Below are positions 1 to 6,577 of a DNA stretch of 7,439 nucleotides, piece after piece. The translations under genes and the position numbers were made by a program. A model generated the notes under the pieces. It was not told the DNA's origin, searched no databases, and worked only from the letters and a program-made list of their open reading frames with translations. Numbering within the stretch: the first letter of the stretch is position 1; the number at the start of each line of letters is the position of its first letter. Location of the stretch: contig PTKA01000057.1 of NCBI GenBank assembly GCA_002937525.1, positions 1 to 7,439 of the forward strand, given 5' to 3'. The DNA is from Alphaproteobacteria bacterium MarineAlpha10_Bin3. Its GTDB lineage: Bacteria; Pseudomonadota; Alphaproteobacteria; UBA8366; GCA-2717185.

Positions 1-294
1 GCACAGATACGACAGGATCGCCGTCTGGTAGCCGGACCCGGTGCCGATCTCCAGCAGCTTGACCCGGTCATGGACGGCCAATGCCTCGATCATCCGGGCG
101 ACGATCTGGGGCTGGCTGACCGTCTGCCCGTGGCCGATCGGCAATGCGGTGTCTTCATAGGCGCGGTCGCGGAATGCTTCGGGCACGAAGCGGTCGCGCG
201 GCACGCGCTCCATCGCCGCCAAGATCCCGGTATTGGTGATGCCGCTCTGGCGCAGCGCCAGAATAAGGCGAATTTTCTTAGTCTCCGAGATCAT
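1..294 (-). CDS. pcm: Protein-L-isoaspartate O-methyltransferase, N-terminal 98 residues (cut by window edge)
   Basis: The family uses S-adenosylmethionine to methylate isoaspartyl residues in damaged proteins and so starts their repair in the cytoplasm. The visible protein begins MISETKKIRLILALRQSGI and shows the family hallmarks: an N-terminal helix, VPRDRFVPEAFRDRAYED at about 31-48, LPIGHGQTVSQP at 51-62, and the SAM-binding motif I LEIGTGSGYQ at 81-90. Full-length members have roughly 210-220 residues, so somewhat more than half is missing beyond base 1. The ATG at 294 overlaps the surE stop codon as ATGA (4 nt), which fixes the start and suggests coupling to surE; the Shine-Dalgarno is weak (AAGTGG inside surE). 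Pairing of surE and pcm is a known arrangement linked to stationary-phase survival and protein repair. No frameshift is seen in the visible part. The identification is firm; the missing C-terminus cannot be judged. Confidence 0.95.
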   Translation of the reverse strand, partial: MISETKKIRLILALRQSGITNTGILAAMERVPRDRFVPEAFRDRAYEDTALPIGHGQTVSQPQIVARMIEALAVHDRVKLLEIGTGSGYQTAILSYLC

Positions 295-1067
295 GAAAAC
301 CACTTTTTCAGTTTAGCCAGGGTACCGCGATGGGTGAGGTTCATGTGCAGCGGCGTGATCGAGATAGCGCCCCGTTCCAGCGCCTGATAATCGGTATTAC
401 CGGACCGGACGGCGCGGTCGACAGCGGTGCCGATCCAGTAATAGGTGCGCAGGCGCGGGTCGGTCAATTTGTGAATTTTATAGCCCGCCTTGCACCGCCC
501 CTGGGCGACGACGGCGACGCCGGCGACGTCATCGGGCGGGCGGTCGGGGAAATTCACGTTCATCAGGATTCCCGCCGGCCACCCTTCGGCCATCAGGCGG
601 CGGATGATGTCTGGTGCGTGATGCGCCGCCGTCGGCCACTGCGCCTGCTTAGCGTCATTGGTTTGCTGGCTCAACGCGATTGCCGGGATATCCAGGATCG
701 TCGCCTCCATCGCCGCCGCGACGGTGCCCGAATAGGTCATGTCGTCGCCGATATTGGCGCCCTGGTTGACGCCCGAGAGCACCAGATCGGGCGGCGCATC
801 GCGCATCAGTTCGCACACCGCGAACAGGACGCAATCGGTCGGACTGCCGCTCAGGGCAAACCGCCGCCGGCCCACCTTGCGCAGACGCAGCGGCTGGGTG
901 AGGGTCAGGGAATGGCCGGCCCCGCTCTGCTCGGTTTCGGGCGCGACAACCCAGACTTCGGCGCACAGGCTGCGGGCGATCCGTTCCAGCACCTTGAGCC
1001 CCGGCGCATTGACGCCATCGTCGTTGGTCACCAGAATTCGCTGTGGCGCAAAGCCCGCCACCGCCAT
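291..1067 (-). CDS. surE: 5'/3'-nucleotidase SurE (258 aa)
   Basis: SurE is a metal-dependent nucleoside monophosphate phosphatase of the cytoplasm. The protein carries the family motifs in order: ILVTNDDGVNAPGL at 11-24, where D16 and D17 are the expected metal ligands; the SGAGHSLT loop at 48-55; GSPTDCV at 74-80; LVLSGVNQGANIGDD at 95-109 with metal-ligand Asn101; and YSGTVAAAMEA at 112-122. The C-terminal part contains TDYQALERGAISITPL at about 225-240, typical of the family. Length (258) matches the usual 250-260. I chose the ATG at 1067 because it overlaps the serS stop by one base (TGATG) and places the NDDG motif near residue 15; a GTG one codon upstream (1070) is a possible alternative. 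The same frame is open further upstream to 1577, but that part is antisense-free shadow of serS in another frame. The stop overlaps the pcm start. Confidence 0.97.
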   Translation of the reverse strand: MAVAGFAPQRILVTNDDGVNAPGLKVLERIARSLCAEVWVVAPETEQSGAGHSLTLTQPLRLRKVGRRRFALSGSPTDCVLFAVCELMRDAPPDLVLSGVNQGANIGDDMTYSGTVAAAMEATILDIPAIALSQQTNDAKQAQWPTAAHHAPDIIRRLMAEGWPAGILMNVNFPDRPPDDVAGVAVVAQGRCKAGYKIHKLTDPRLRTYYWIGTAVDRAVRSGNTDYQALERGAISITPLHMNLTHRGTLAKLKKWFS

Positions 1068-2347
1068 CACGCCACCGCCAATGCGATGCGGTCCAATCCG
1101 CCCATATAGGGACGCAGCACATCGGGCACGCGCACCGAGCCGTCCGCATTCTGATAATTCTCGATCACCGCGATCAAGGTGCGCCCGGTGGCGAGGCCGG
1201 ACCCGTTCAGGGTGTGGACAAAGCGGGTGCCTTTTTGGCCTTTCACGCGGAAGCGGGCCTTCATGCGCCGGGCCTGAAAATCGCCGCAGTTGGAACAGCT
1301 TGATATTTCCCGGTAGGTGCCCTGCCCCGGCAGCCAGACCTCGATATCGTGGGTCTTGCGGGCGCTGAAGCCCATATCGCCGGTGCACAGCGTCACCACC
1401 CGGTAATGCAGACCGAGCCGCTGCAATACCGCCTCGGCGCATCCGGTCATGCGGTCCAGTTCGGCGTCGGACCGCTCTGGATGGGTAATACAGACCATCT
1501 CCACCTTGCCGAACTGATGCTGGCGCAGCATGCCGCGGGTATCCTTGCCGGCGGCCCCGGCTTCGGAGCGGAAGCATTGCGTCCAGGCGGCCATGCGGAT
1601 CGGCAATTGCGCCGCTTCATGCACCCGGCCCGCCGCAAGATTGGTCAGCGGGACCTCGGCCGTCGGGATCAGCCAGTAATCTTCCTGGGTCCGGTACAGA
1701 TCCTCGGCGAATTTCGGCAGCTGGCCGGTGCCGTACAGCGCTTCGTCGCGCACCAGCACCGGCGGCGCGGTTTCGGCGAACCCATGTTCGGTGGTGTGAA
1801 GATCGAGCATGAAATTGCCAAGCGCGCGTTCCAGCCGGGCCAATGCGCCGCGCAGAACGACAAACCGCGACCCCGACAGCGACGCCGCGGCCTCGAAATC
1901 CATCAGACCCAGCGCCTCGCCGATATCGAAATGTTCGCGCGGGGCGAAATCGAAGGCCGGTTGGTCGCCATGGCGGCGGATTTCAATGTTGTCGTCCTCG
2001 CTATCGCCATCCGGCACGTCATCCGCCGGCAGGTTCGGCAAGCTGGCCAGGATCGAATCCAGCTCGGATTCCAGCGCCTTGCCCTGGCTTTCTCCGGTCG
2101 CGATACGATCCTTCAACGCCTGCACTTCGGCAACCAGCGCGGCGGCGCCCCCGCCCGCGCGCTTGGCCTGGCCGATTTGCCGGGAGGCTTCGTTGCGCCG
2201 CTCCAACATCTCCTGTAACGCGGTCTGCACCGCGCGGCGCCGCCGGTCGAGATCGAGGATGCGTTGCGCGGCCGCCGCCACGCCGCGCCGCGCCAATCCC
2301 TGGTCGAACGCGTCCGGCGCCGCGCGAATTTGCCGTAGATCGTGCAT
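1067..2347 (-). CDS. serS: Seryl-tRNA synthetase (426 aa)
   Basis: This class II aminoacyl-tRNA synthetase charges tRNA-Ser (and tRNA-Sec where present) with serine in the cytoplasm. Residues 1-105 form the N-terminal tRNA-binding antiparallel coiled coil ([18 protein letters not shown], then [11 protein letters not shown]). The catalytic domain shows the serine-site [12 protein letters not shown] at 229-240, motif 2 [20 protein letters not shown] from 259, [15 protein letters not shown] at 347-361, and motif 3 [19 protein letters not shown] at 381-399, ending with [13 protein letters not shown]. Length is normal for bacterial SerRS. The ATG at 2347 was preferred over an in-frame GTG at 2359 because MHDLRQIR is the typical alphaproteobacterial start and GGGTGGGTGA lies just upstream. 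It follows tatC after a 65-nt gap that holds a candidate promoter, and its TGA stop touches the surE ATG. No key residue looks lost. Identification is certain. Confidence 0.98.
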   Translation of the reverse strand: MHDLRQIRAAPDAFDQGLARRGVAAAAQRILDLDRRRRAVQTALQEMLERRNEASRQIGQAKRAGGGAAALVAEVQALKDRIATGESQGKALESELDSILASLPNLPADDVPDGDSEDDNIEIRRHGDQPAFDFAPREHFDIGEALGLMDFEAAASLSGSRFVVLRGALARLERALGNFMLDLHTTEHGFAETAPPVLVRDEALYGTGQLPKFAEDLYRTQEDYWLIPTAEVPLTNLAAGRVHEAAQLPIRMAAWTQCFRSEAGAAGKDTRGMLRQHQFGKVEMVCITHPERSDAELDRMTGCAEAVLQRLGLHYRVVTLCTGDMGFSARKTHDIEVWLPGQGTYREISSCSNCGDFQARRMKARFRVKGQKGTRFVHTLNGSGLATGRTLIAVIENYQNADGSVRVPDVLRPYMGGLDRIALAVA

Positions 2348-2373
2348 CGATTCACCCACCCAATTGGTGCGCC

Positions 2374-2402
2374 GTTATAGGCAGGCGCCGTGAATTGGTC
2401 CA
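2374..2402 (-). promoter_or_regulatory. Candidate sigma-70-type promoter for serS
   Basis: Read on the minus strand, TGGACC (2402-2397) and TATAAC (2379-2374) are separated by 17 bases. These match four of six and five of six consensus positions at the optimal spacing. The expected transcription start would be near 2367, giving a leader of about 20 nt before the serS ATG. It lies in one of only three gaps of appreciable size in the window, so an internal promoter giving serS-surE-pcm its own transcription is plausible. This is pattern matching only; in GC-rich genomes such matches are suggestive and not proof. Confidence 0.4.
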
Positions 2403-2412
2403 GCGGGACCGG

Positions 2413-3225
2413 TCAGGAATCAGCCTCGGCTTCGGCTTCTTCTTCGCGTTTACGGCGCTGTTTTTCGACCAGTATCGCGCACAATATCGACACTTCGTAG
2501 AGCAGGATGATCGGGATCGCCAGGCCAAGCTGGCTGATCGGGTCCGGCGGCGTCAGGACCGCCGCGGCGATGAAGGCGATGACGATCGCGTATCGGCGGT
2601 TCTTGCGCAAGCCCGCGACCGACACGATCCCGACCCGGGCCAGCAAGGTGAGGACGACCGGAAGCTCGAAGCTAAGGCCAAAGGCGAAGATCAACCGCAT
2701 GACCAGCGACAGGTACTGGTCCACCTTGGGTTCCAGTTCGATGGCCAGTTTTCCGTCTTCGGCGCTCTGTTCGAAGCTGGCGAAAAATTCCCAGGCGACG
2801 GGCAGCACGAAGTAATAAACAAACGCGCCGCCAATGAAGAACAACACCGGCGTGGCGACCAGAAACGGTAAAAACGCGCTCTTTTCGTTTCGGTACAGGC
2901 CCGGCGCAATGAACATCCACATCTGGCCGGCGACCACCGGAAAGGAAATAAACGCGCCGACGAAGAAGGCGATCTTCAGATCGGTGAAGAATTTTTCGTG
3001 CAATGCCGTGAAAATCAGGCGGCGCGGTTCCTGCCCGGCCCAGAGATCGGCCAGCGGTTCGATCAGGAAATTGAATACGGGGTCGGCGAAATAATAGGCA
3101 ATCAGAAAACACGCAATGAACGCGACTGCCGACCACATCAACCTGCGGCGCAACTCGACCAGATGGTCGAGCATCGACATCCGGCCCTTCTCCGCCGTGC
3201 TCTGCGCTGGGCTGTCCTCGGCCAT
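2413..3225 (-). CDS. tatC: Twin-arginine translocase subunit TatC (270 aa)
   Basis: TatC is the polytopic inner-membrane core of the Tat system; with TatB it binds twin-arginine signal peptides and recruits TatA to export folded proteins. The sequence has the family hallmarks: HLVELRRRL at 21-29 in the cytoplasmic N-terminus, WMFIAPGLYRNEK at 103-115, FGLSFELPV at 182-190 and TPPDPISQ at 225-232. Six hydrophobic membrane segments fall at roughly 30-48, 84-105, 118-146, 172-195, 211-226 and 234-253. The tail (about 254-270) is charged, first basic (EKQRRKR), then acidic (EEEAEAEADS), consistent with a cytoplasmic end. The ATG at 3225 lies 3 nt after the tatB stop, with only a weak ribosome-binding site (GCGGGTG), so coupling to tatB is likely. 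Length is typical. A 65-nt gap separates it from serS and has no obvious terminator. Confidence 0.98.
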   Translation of the reverse strand: MAEDSPAQSTAEKGRMSMLDHLVELRRRLMWSAVAFIACFLIAYYFADPVFNFLIEPLADLWAGQEPRRLIFTALHEKFFTDLKIAFFVGAFISFPVVAGQMWMFIAPGLYRNEKSAFLPFLVATPVLFFIGGAFVYYFVLPVAWEFFASFEQSAEDGKLAIELEPKVDQYLSLVMRLIFAFGLSFELPVVLTLLARVGIVSVAGLRKNRRYAIVIAFIAAAVLTPPDPISQLGLAIPIILLYEVSILCAILVEKQRRKREEEAEAEADS

Positions 3226-3228
3226 CGG

Positions 3229-3672
3229 TCAGGCACCCGCTGATTTCACCGGAAGTTTGTCGCCGGAATCGGCCGGCCCCTCCGGCGCATCGTCGAGCGC
3301 ATCGGCATCGGCATCGGCGGCGGCGGCGTCAACGTCCTCAATATCGTCAAGGGGTTCTTCTTCGAGCGAGGATTCAACCGAATTTTCAAGGTCCTGGATC
3401 GATTTGGCGTATTCGCCGGTCGGATCGATCATGTCCTCGATGTTGCGTCCGACATCGAAGTCCTTCGCCTCGGCCAGTTCCTTGCGGAAATCGTCGAGGT
3501 CCGCTTCGCGGGCAAGATCGTCGATGCCGCTCTGAAATTCGCGAGCCATGCCTCGGATTTTTTGCGCCCACAGGGATACGGTACGCAGCACGCGCGGAAT
3601 TTCCTTCGGGCCAACCACGAGGATCGTGACCAGCGCGATAAGGAACAGTTCCTGCCAACCGATATCAGGCAT
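3229..3672 (-). CDS. tatB: Sec-independent protein translocase subunit TatB (147 aa)
   Basis: TatB forms the substrate receptor with TatC in the inner membrane. One short N-terminal membrane helix (about residues 6-20, with conserved Glu8) is followed by the GPKEIP hinge at 21-26, then a long amphipathic helical region (RVLRTVSLWAQKIRGMAREF, continuing to about 75). The C-terminal third is a low-complexity, strongly acidic tail (SSLEEEPLDDIEDVDAAAAD at 101-120, then an Ala-Asp run), presumably disordered. GPKEIP and the length separate it from TatA. The ATG at 3672 is set by homology to the family N-terminus (MPDIGWQEL); no Shine-Dalgarno is visible upstream, and an out-of-frame ATG just before it (3682) stops after five codons. 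It lies 39 nt after tatA and 3 nt before tatC. Overall identification is secure. Confidence 0.96.
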   Translation of the reverse strand: MPDIGWQELFLIALVTILVVGPKEIPRVLRTVSLWAQKIRGMAREFQSGIDDLAREADLDDFRKELAEAKDFDVGRNIEDMIDPTGEYAKSIQDLENSVESSLEEEPLDDIEDVDAAAADADADALDDAPEGPADSGDKLPVKSAGA

Positions 3673-3676
3673 AATT

Positions 3677-3707
3677 GGGCATCGGGAGCTACCGTGACGT
3701 TATGCCC
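3677..3707 (-). promoter_or_regulatory. Inverted repeat (hairpin) in the tatA-tatB spacer
   Basis: On the minus strand GGGCAT (3707-3702) and ATGCCC (3682-3677) form a perfect 6-bp inverted repeat around a 19-nt loop; an inner CGG/CCG pair (3693-3691 with 3685-3683 region) could stack on the lower arm. The 3' arm ends four nucleotides before the tatB ATG. In the mRNA this would put a stem at the tatB start region, where no Shine-Dalgarno is seen. There is no U-run after it, so it does not look like an intrinsic terminator. A role in lowering tatB translation relative to tatA is inference. Confidence 0.4.
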
Positions 3708-3711
3708 CGCA

Positions 3712-3936
3712 TCAGGAATGCGAAGTCGTGTCCTTTTCGGTCGAGACCGCTTCGCTCTCAATCGCCTGAGCGGCATCCGCCGGCACTTCTTTACCTTCTT
3801 CCTTCATGCTTTTCTTGAAGGATTTCAGACCCTTGCCGAAGTCGCCCATGAGGCTGGAAATCTTGCCCTTGCCTCCGAACAGGACCAGCACAACCACCAG
3901 CACAATCAACCAGTGCCAAATACTGAAAGCACCCAT
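3712..3936 (-). CDS. tatA: Sec-independent protein translocase subunit TatA (74 aa)
   Basis: TatA is the small, abundant inner-membrane protein that oligomerises to allow passage of folded Tat substrates. The protein starts [20 protein letters not shown]: a short N-terminal membrane helix at about 5-20 ends in the conserved Phe20-Gly21 hinge. It is followed by the basic amphipathic helix [20 protein letters not shown] (23-42) and a polar, acidic C-terminal tail. IWHW and FGGKGKI are typical of alphaproteobacterial TatA/E proteins, and 74 residues is the usual size. The ATG at 3936 has a strong Shine-Dalgarno AAGGAAG six nucleotides upstream, the best in the window, in keeping with the known excess of TatA over TatB and TatC. 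It is the first gene of the tatABC set and follows the ABC ATPase gene after 75 nt. Confidence 0.97.
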   Translation of the reverse strand: MGAFSIWHWLIVLVVVLVLFGGKGKISSLMGDFGKGLKSFKKSMKEEGKEVPADAAQAIESEAVSTEKDTTSHS

Positions 3937-3942
3937 TTATTT

Positions 3943-3949
3943 CTTCCTT
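3943..3949 (-). promoter_or_regulatory. Strong ribosome-binding site of tatA
   Basis: Minus-strand AAGGAAG lies six nucleotides before the tatA ATG. It is the clearest Shine-Dalgarno in the window and confirms the start codon. The contrast with the absent site before tatB suggests that TatA is translated more strongly. Confidence 0.7.
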
Positions 3950-3974
3950 AATCTACTAGACCGGATCAGCGATG

Positions 3975-4001
3975 ATTACAGAAACTACGCCAAAACCGCA
4001 A
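3975..4001 (-). promoter_or_regulatory. Weak candidate promoter upstream of tatA
   Basis: In the 75-nt gap before tatA, the minus strand shows TTGCGG (4001-3996) and TGTAAT (3980-3975) separated by 15 bases. The -10-like box matches five of six consensus positions, but the spacer is shorter than the usual 16-18. The gap is locally AT-richer than the flanking genes, which fits a regulatory region. A start here would give tatABC its own transcript apart from the scp/ABC genes upstream. The call is tentative. Confidence 0.22.
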
Positions 4002-4020
4002 TGTCGGCGTATTATCGCCG
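3986..4020 (-). repeat. Two overlapping inverted repeats at the 3' end of the ABC ATPase gene
   Basis: On the minus strand CGGCG (4020-4016), the six-base loop ATAATA and CGCCG (4009-4005) form a short hairpin containing the TAA stop of the ATPase gene. A second arm pair, TACGCC (4011-4006) with GGCGTA (3991-3986), encloses a 14-nt loop and shares bases with the first, so the two stems exclude each other. A TTTT run (3995-3992) lies inside the second structure, not after it. The arrangement is at best a weak attenuator or terminator; chance is possible. Confidence 0.3.
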
Positions 4021-5112
4021 TCCTTGGCTATTTTCGCAATCGGCTGGAAAAACAAAGGCCTGGTCGCTATCCAACTCAACCGCAAGGATGGCGTTTTCCG
4101 GCGGCAGGAAGCGGCCCGGCATGCGCGAGTGAAGATGCAGTTCGCGGCCGGATTGCCGGTGGATGGAAAGATGGATCAGACTGGTGCGTCCCAGCATCCG
4201 CGACGCAATCACCGTCACGGTCTGCTTCGGGTCGACCCCTTCATGGATGGCGCTTAGCCGCAGGGCTTCCGGCCGGATGAGGATATCGACCGCATCGCCT
4301 TCCTTCAGCCCACGGGCCGGAAGGGCACCGAATGGCGTCATGACCTTGCCGGACCGGGCGATACCGGGAAATCGGTTTACCTCGCCAAAAAATTCGGCCA
4401 CGAAAGCGTTCTTGGGATGGCAATACAATTCCACGGGTGGCCCGAACTGCACCAGACGGCCCCTGCGCATGACCGCGATGCGGTCGGCCATGAACATCGC
4501 TTCCTCGGCGTCATGGGTCACCATGAGCGTGGCGGCGCCGCTTTGCTTGAGCGCGTGCAAGGTCTGATCGCGCACCCGGTCGCGCATTCGTGCGTCCAGC
4601 CCCGAAAACGGTTCGTCGAGCAAGATCAGCGCCGGCCTTGGCGCCAGCGCGCGCGCCAGGGCGACCCGCTGTTTCTGGCCGCCGGATAATTCATGCGGGT
4701 AGCGCACCGCATGTTTGCCCAGGACGACCTGTTCGAGGGCTTCGGCCACCCGTTCGCGCCGCGCCGCCGCCGATAGCCGCCGCAACCCGAACCCGACATT
4801 GCCAGCCACCGTGAGGTGCGGAAACAAGGCGTAATCCTGGAACAGGAACCCGACCTTGCGCGATTCCGGCGGCAGGTCGCATCCCTCGTCAGCCACGACG
4901 GCACCATTCAGCACCACCCGGCCCTGTTGCAGCGCCTCCAGCCCGGCAACAATGCGCAAGGCCGTCGTCTTGCCGCAGCCAGACGGCCCCAACAGGCATA
5001 CCACTTCGCCCGCATCGACCGACAAGGACAACTCGGCGATGGCGACGACATCGTCGTAGCGATGCTGGACCGCCTCCAGCGCGATGACCCGCGGCCTGGT
5101 GTCTGCGTCCAT
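4012..5112 (-). CDS. ABC transporter ATP-binding protein, FbpC/PotA/CysA class with TOBE domain (366 aa)
   Basis: This is the ATP-hydrolysing subunit of an ABC importer and should sit on the cytoplasmic face of a membrane permease. The nucleotide-binding domain (about 8-245) is complete: A-loop Tyr19, Walker A GPSGCGKT at 42-49, Q-loop Gln92 within FLFQDYALFPHLTV, signature LSGGQ at 142-146, Walker B LILLDE at 162-167, D-loop GLD at 171-173 and switch His200. Residues about 247-356 form a TOBE-type regulatory domain (DILIRPEALRL at 276-286). QDYALFPHLTV and the domain layout resemble ferric-iron FbpC-type ATPases, but polyamine, thiamine, molybdate or sulfate import cannot be excluded. The ATG at 5112 follows the scpB stop by one base, with GGAAGAG upstream; the same frame open further up to 5241 is only overlap with scpB. 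No permease or binding-protein gene is in the window, so the substrate is unknown. Confidence 0.93.
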   Translation of the reverse strand: MDADTRPRVIALEAVQHRYDDVVAIAELSLSVDAGEVVCLLGPSGCGKTTALRIVAGLEALQQGRVVLNGAVVADEGCDLPPESRKVGFLFQDYALFPHLTVAGNVGFGLRRLSAAARRERVAEALEQVVLGKHAVRYPHELSGGQKQRVALARALAPRPALILLDEPFSGLDARMRDRVRDQTLHALKQSGAATLMVTHDAEEAMFMADRIAVMRRGRLVQFGPPVELYCHPKNAFVAEFFGEVNRFPGIARSGKVMTPFGALPARGLKEGDAVDILIRPEALRLSAIHEGVDPKQTVTVIASRMLGRTSLIHLSIHRQSGRELHLHSRMPGRFLPPENAILAVELDSDQAFVFPADCENSQGRR

Positions 5113-5113
5113 A

Positions 5114-5755
5114 TTACTCTTCCAACGCAATTGCGGTGTCGGACTCGACCGCATCGTAAAGCTCGCCGCTTTCGCCTTGCTCGCCGTCTTCGGCCCGATC
5201 GCGCAAGGCGGACAGGATGCCCAGCCCCGGCCGGTGTTCAAGCAGCCCCGCCGCCTTCAATTCCTCGATGCCGGGAAGCGACCCCACGCTTTCCAGCCCA
5301 AAATGATCCAGGAACGCCTCCGTGACCCCCCATGTCACGGGGCGTCCCGGCAACCGTCGCCGGCCGCGCGGCCGAATCCAGCTCGCTTCCAGCAGGATGT
5401 CCAACGTGCCCCGGCTGGTCGCCACGGCGCGGATTTCCTCGATTTCCGCCCTTGTGACCGGCTGATGATAGGCGATGATGGCCAGCACTTCCAATGCCGC
5501 GCGCGACAGCTTGCGCCGCACGACCCGCTTGAGGCGCAAATGGGGGCCAAGGTCCGGCGCGGTGCGAAACGCCCACCGCGTGCCGAACTGCACCAGATGC
5601 ACGCCGCGATTGGCGTATTGTTCGCGCAATTCGGCCAGCAGTCCGACAATATCGGTGTCGTCCGGCATCCGTTGCGTCAATTCGCGTTCCGAAAACGGCT
5701 CGGTCGCGCCAAACAGCAACGCTTCCAGCAGTCGCATCAGCTCGAACCTATCCAT
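5114..5755 (-). CDS. scpB: Segregation and condensation protein B (ScpB, 213 aa)
   Basis: ScpB is the dimeric winged-helix (kite) subunit of the bacterial SMC-ScpAB condensin that organises and segregates the chromosome; it binds the ScpA kleisin. The N-terminal winged helix includes LMRLLEALLFGATEPFSERE at about 6-25. The second contains the family signature LSRAALEVLAIIAYHQPVTR (83-102) followed by AEIEEIRAV, then GRPVTWGVTEAFLDHFGLES at 137-156 and the conserved LPGIEEL. The IRGV often found in the family reads IRAV here, a mild change. The tail after about 188 is acidic and probably disordered. Length is within the normal range for alphaproteobacteria. The ATG at 5755 overlaps the scpA stop by eight bases (ATGGATAG), giving strong coupling, with a distant AGGA upstream. 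Its TAA is one base from the ABC ATPase start. Confidence 0.96.
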   Translation of the reverse strand: MDRFELMRLLEALLFGATEPFSERELTQRMPDDTDIVGLLAELREQYANRGVHLVQFGTRWAFRTAPDLGPHLRLKRVVRRKLSRAALEVLAIIAYHQPVTRAEIEEIRAVATSRGTLDILLEASWIRPRGRRRLPGRPVTWGVTEAFLDHFGLESVGSLPGIEELKAAGLLEHRPGLGILSALRDRAEDGEQGESGELYDAVESDTAIALEE

Positions 5756-6569
5756 CGCGCGGCTCGTCCTGGTGGCGGCGCAGATAGATCGGCGCGAACG
5801 TGCCGGACTGGCTGATCTGTAGCTTGCCCTGCCGGGTCAGTTCCAGGCTGGCGGCGAAGGTGGTGGCGATGGCGGAACGCATGAGCAGGGTATCGCTGGT
5901 GGCGGCGGGCAGGAATTTTTCCAGGACGGTCCAGTCCGGGGTCTTGCCGAGCAGCGAATTAAGCCGCGCCAGCGCCTCGTCCATCGAATACAGCGTCAAC
6001 GGCTCGATATGCAGCACCGACGATTGCTGGCGCTGGCGGATCGTCCCATAGACCGACAGAAGATCGTACAAGGTGGCGTTGAAAACGGTCGTCGTATCGA
6101 CCGCGACCGGGTCCGGTTTGCCACGGGCGAAAAAGTCCTGGCCGAGCTGGGCGCGGCGCATCAACTTTCCCGCCGCTTCGCGCATCGATTCCAGGCGCTG
6201 CAATTGAAACGCCAGCCGGGCCGCGAGTTCCGCCCCGGTCGGTTCATCGTCATCGTCCGAGGACGGCAGCAACAGGCGGGATTTGAGATAGGCCAGCCAC
6301 GCCGCCATGACCAGGTAGTCGGCGGCGATTTCCAACCGCAAACCGCGCGCCCTGGCGATGAAGTCGAGATACTGATTGGCCAGCGCCAGGATCGATATCT
6401 TGGTGATATCGACCTTGTGTTTGCGCGCCAGCGTGAGCAGCACGTCAATCGGCCCCTCGAATCCGTCCAGGTCAAGGACAAGGCTGTCGTCCTGGGCCGC
6501 CCGGTAGTCCGGCCGCGTCGCCTCGAAAGGTTCGCCTGTCTCGCCATCGGATGTCGAATGTTCCGCCAT
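5748..6569 (-). CDS. scpA: Segregation and condensation protein A (ScpA kleisin, 273 aa)
   Basis: ScpA is the kleisin that closes the SMC ring and recruits ScpB on the nucleoid. After a polar N-terminal extension (1-28) comes the N-terminal kleisin region with DGFEGPIDVLLTLARKHKVD at 35-54, then ITKISILALANQYLDF and ADYLVMAAWLAYLKSRLLLP at 83-102. An acidic linker SSDDDDEP and a middle helical part follow. The C-terminal winged helix contains TTFAASLELTRQGKLQISQS (236-255) and FAPIYL. All kleisin landmarks are present and length is normal. The ATG at 6569 has the Shine-Dalgarno TAGGAAG close upstream, partly made from the TAG stop of the M50 protease gene eight nucleotides away. An alternative internal start is unlikely because the ribosome-binding site is well placed. 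The 3' end overlaps scpB by eight bases. Identification is firm. Confidence 0.97.
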   Translation of the reverse strand: MAEHSTSDGETGEPFEATRPDYRAAQDDSLVLDLDGFEGPIDVLLTLARKHKVDITKISILALANQYLDFIARARGLRLEIAADYLVMAAWLAYLKSRLLLPSSDDDDEPTGAELAARLAFQLQRLESMREAAGKLMRRAQLGQDFFARGKPDPVAVDTTTVFNATLYDLLSVYGTIRQRQQSSVLHIEPLTLYSMDEALARLNSLLGKTPDWTVLEKFLPAATSDTLLMRSAIATTFAASLELTRQGKLQISQSGTFAPIYLRRHQDEPRDG

Positions 6570-6577
6570 GCTTCTTC

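Noticed and set aside
330..1109. 259-codon plus-strand open frame opposite surE
   Set aside because: It is rich in Arg, His, Asp and Gly without recognisable motifs and lies fully opposite the certain surE gene; long antisense frames are expected in GC-rich DNA.
1068..1577. N-terminal extension of SurE by about 170 residues
   Set aside because: The frame is open but overlaps serS, which is certain; the extra residues resemble no domain, and the family starts right at the NDDG region.
2380..2412. Terminator after tatC
   Set aside because: No stable GC-rich hairpin followed by a U-run is seen in the gap; short complementary pieces do not meet the pattern.
1349..2871. Plus-strand open frames of 289 and 342 codons opposite serS and tatC
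   Set aside because: Their composition (Arg/Pro/Gln rich) and lack of motifs mark them as antisense shadows of well-identified genes; no ribosome-binding site supports them.
5113..5241. 43-residue N-terminal extension of the ABC ATPase
   Set aside because: It lies within the scpB C-terminus in another frame and has no ABC features; the ATG at 5112 has a good ribosome-binding site.
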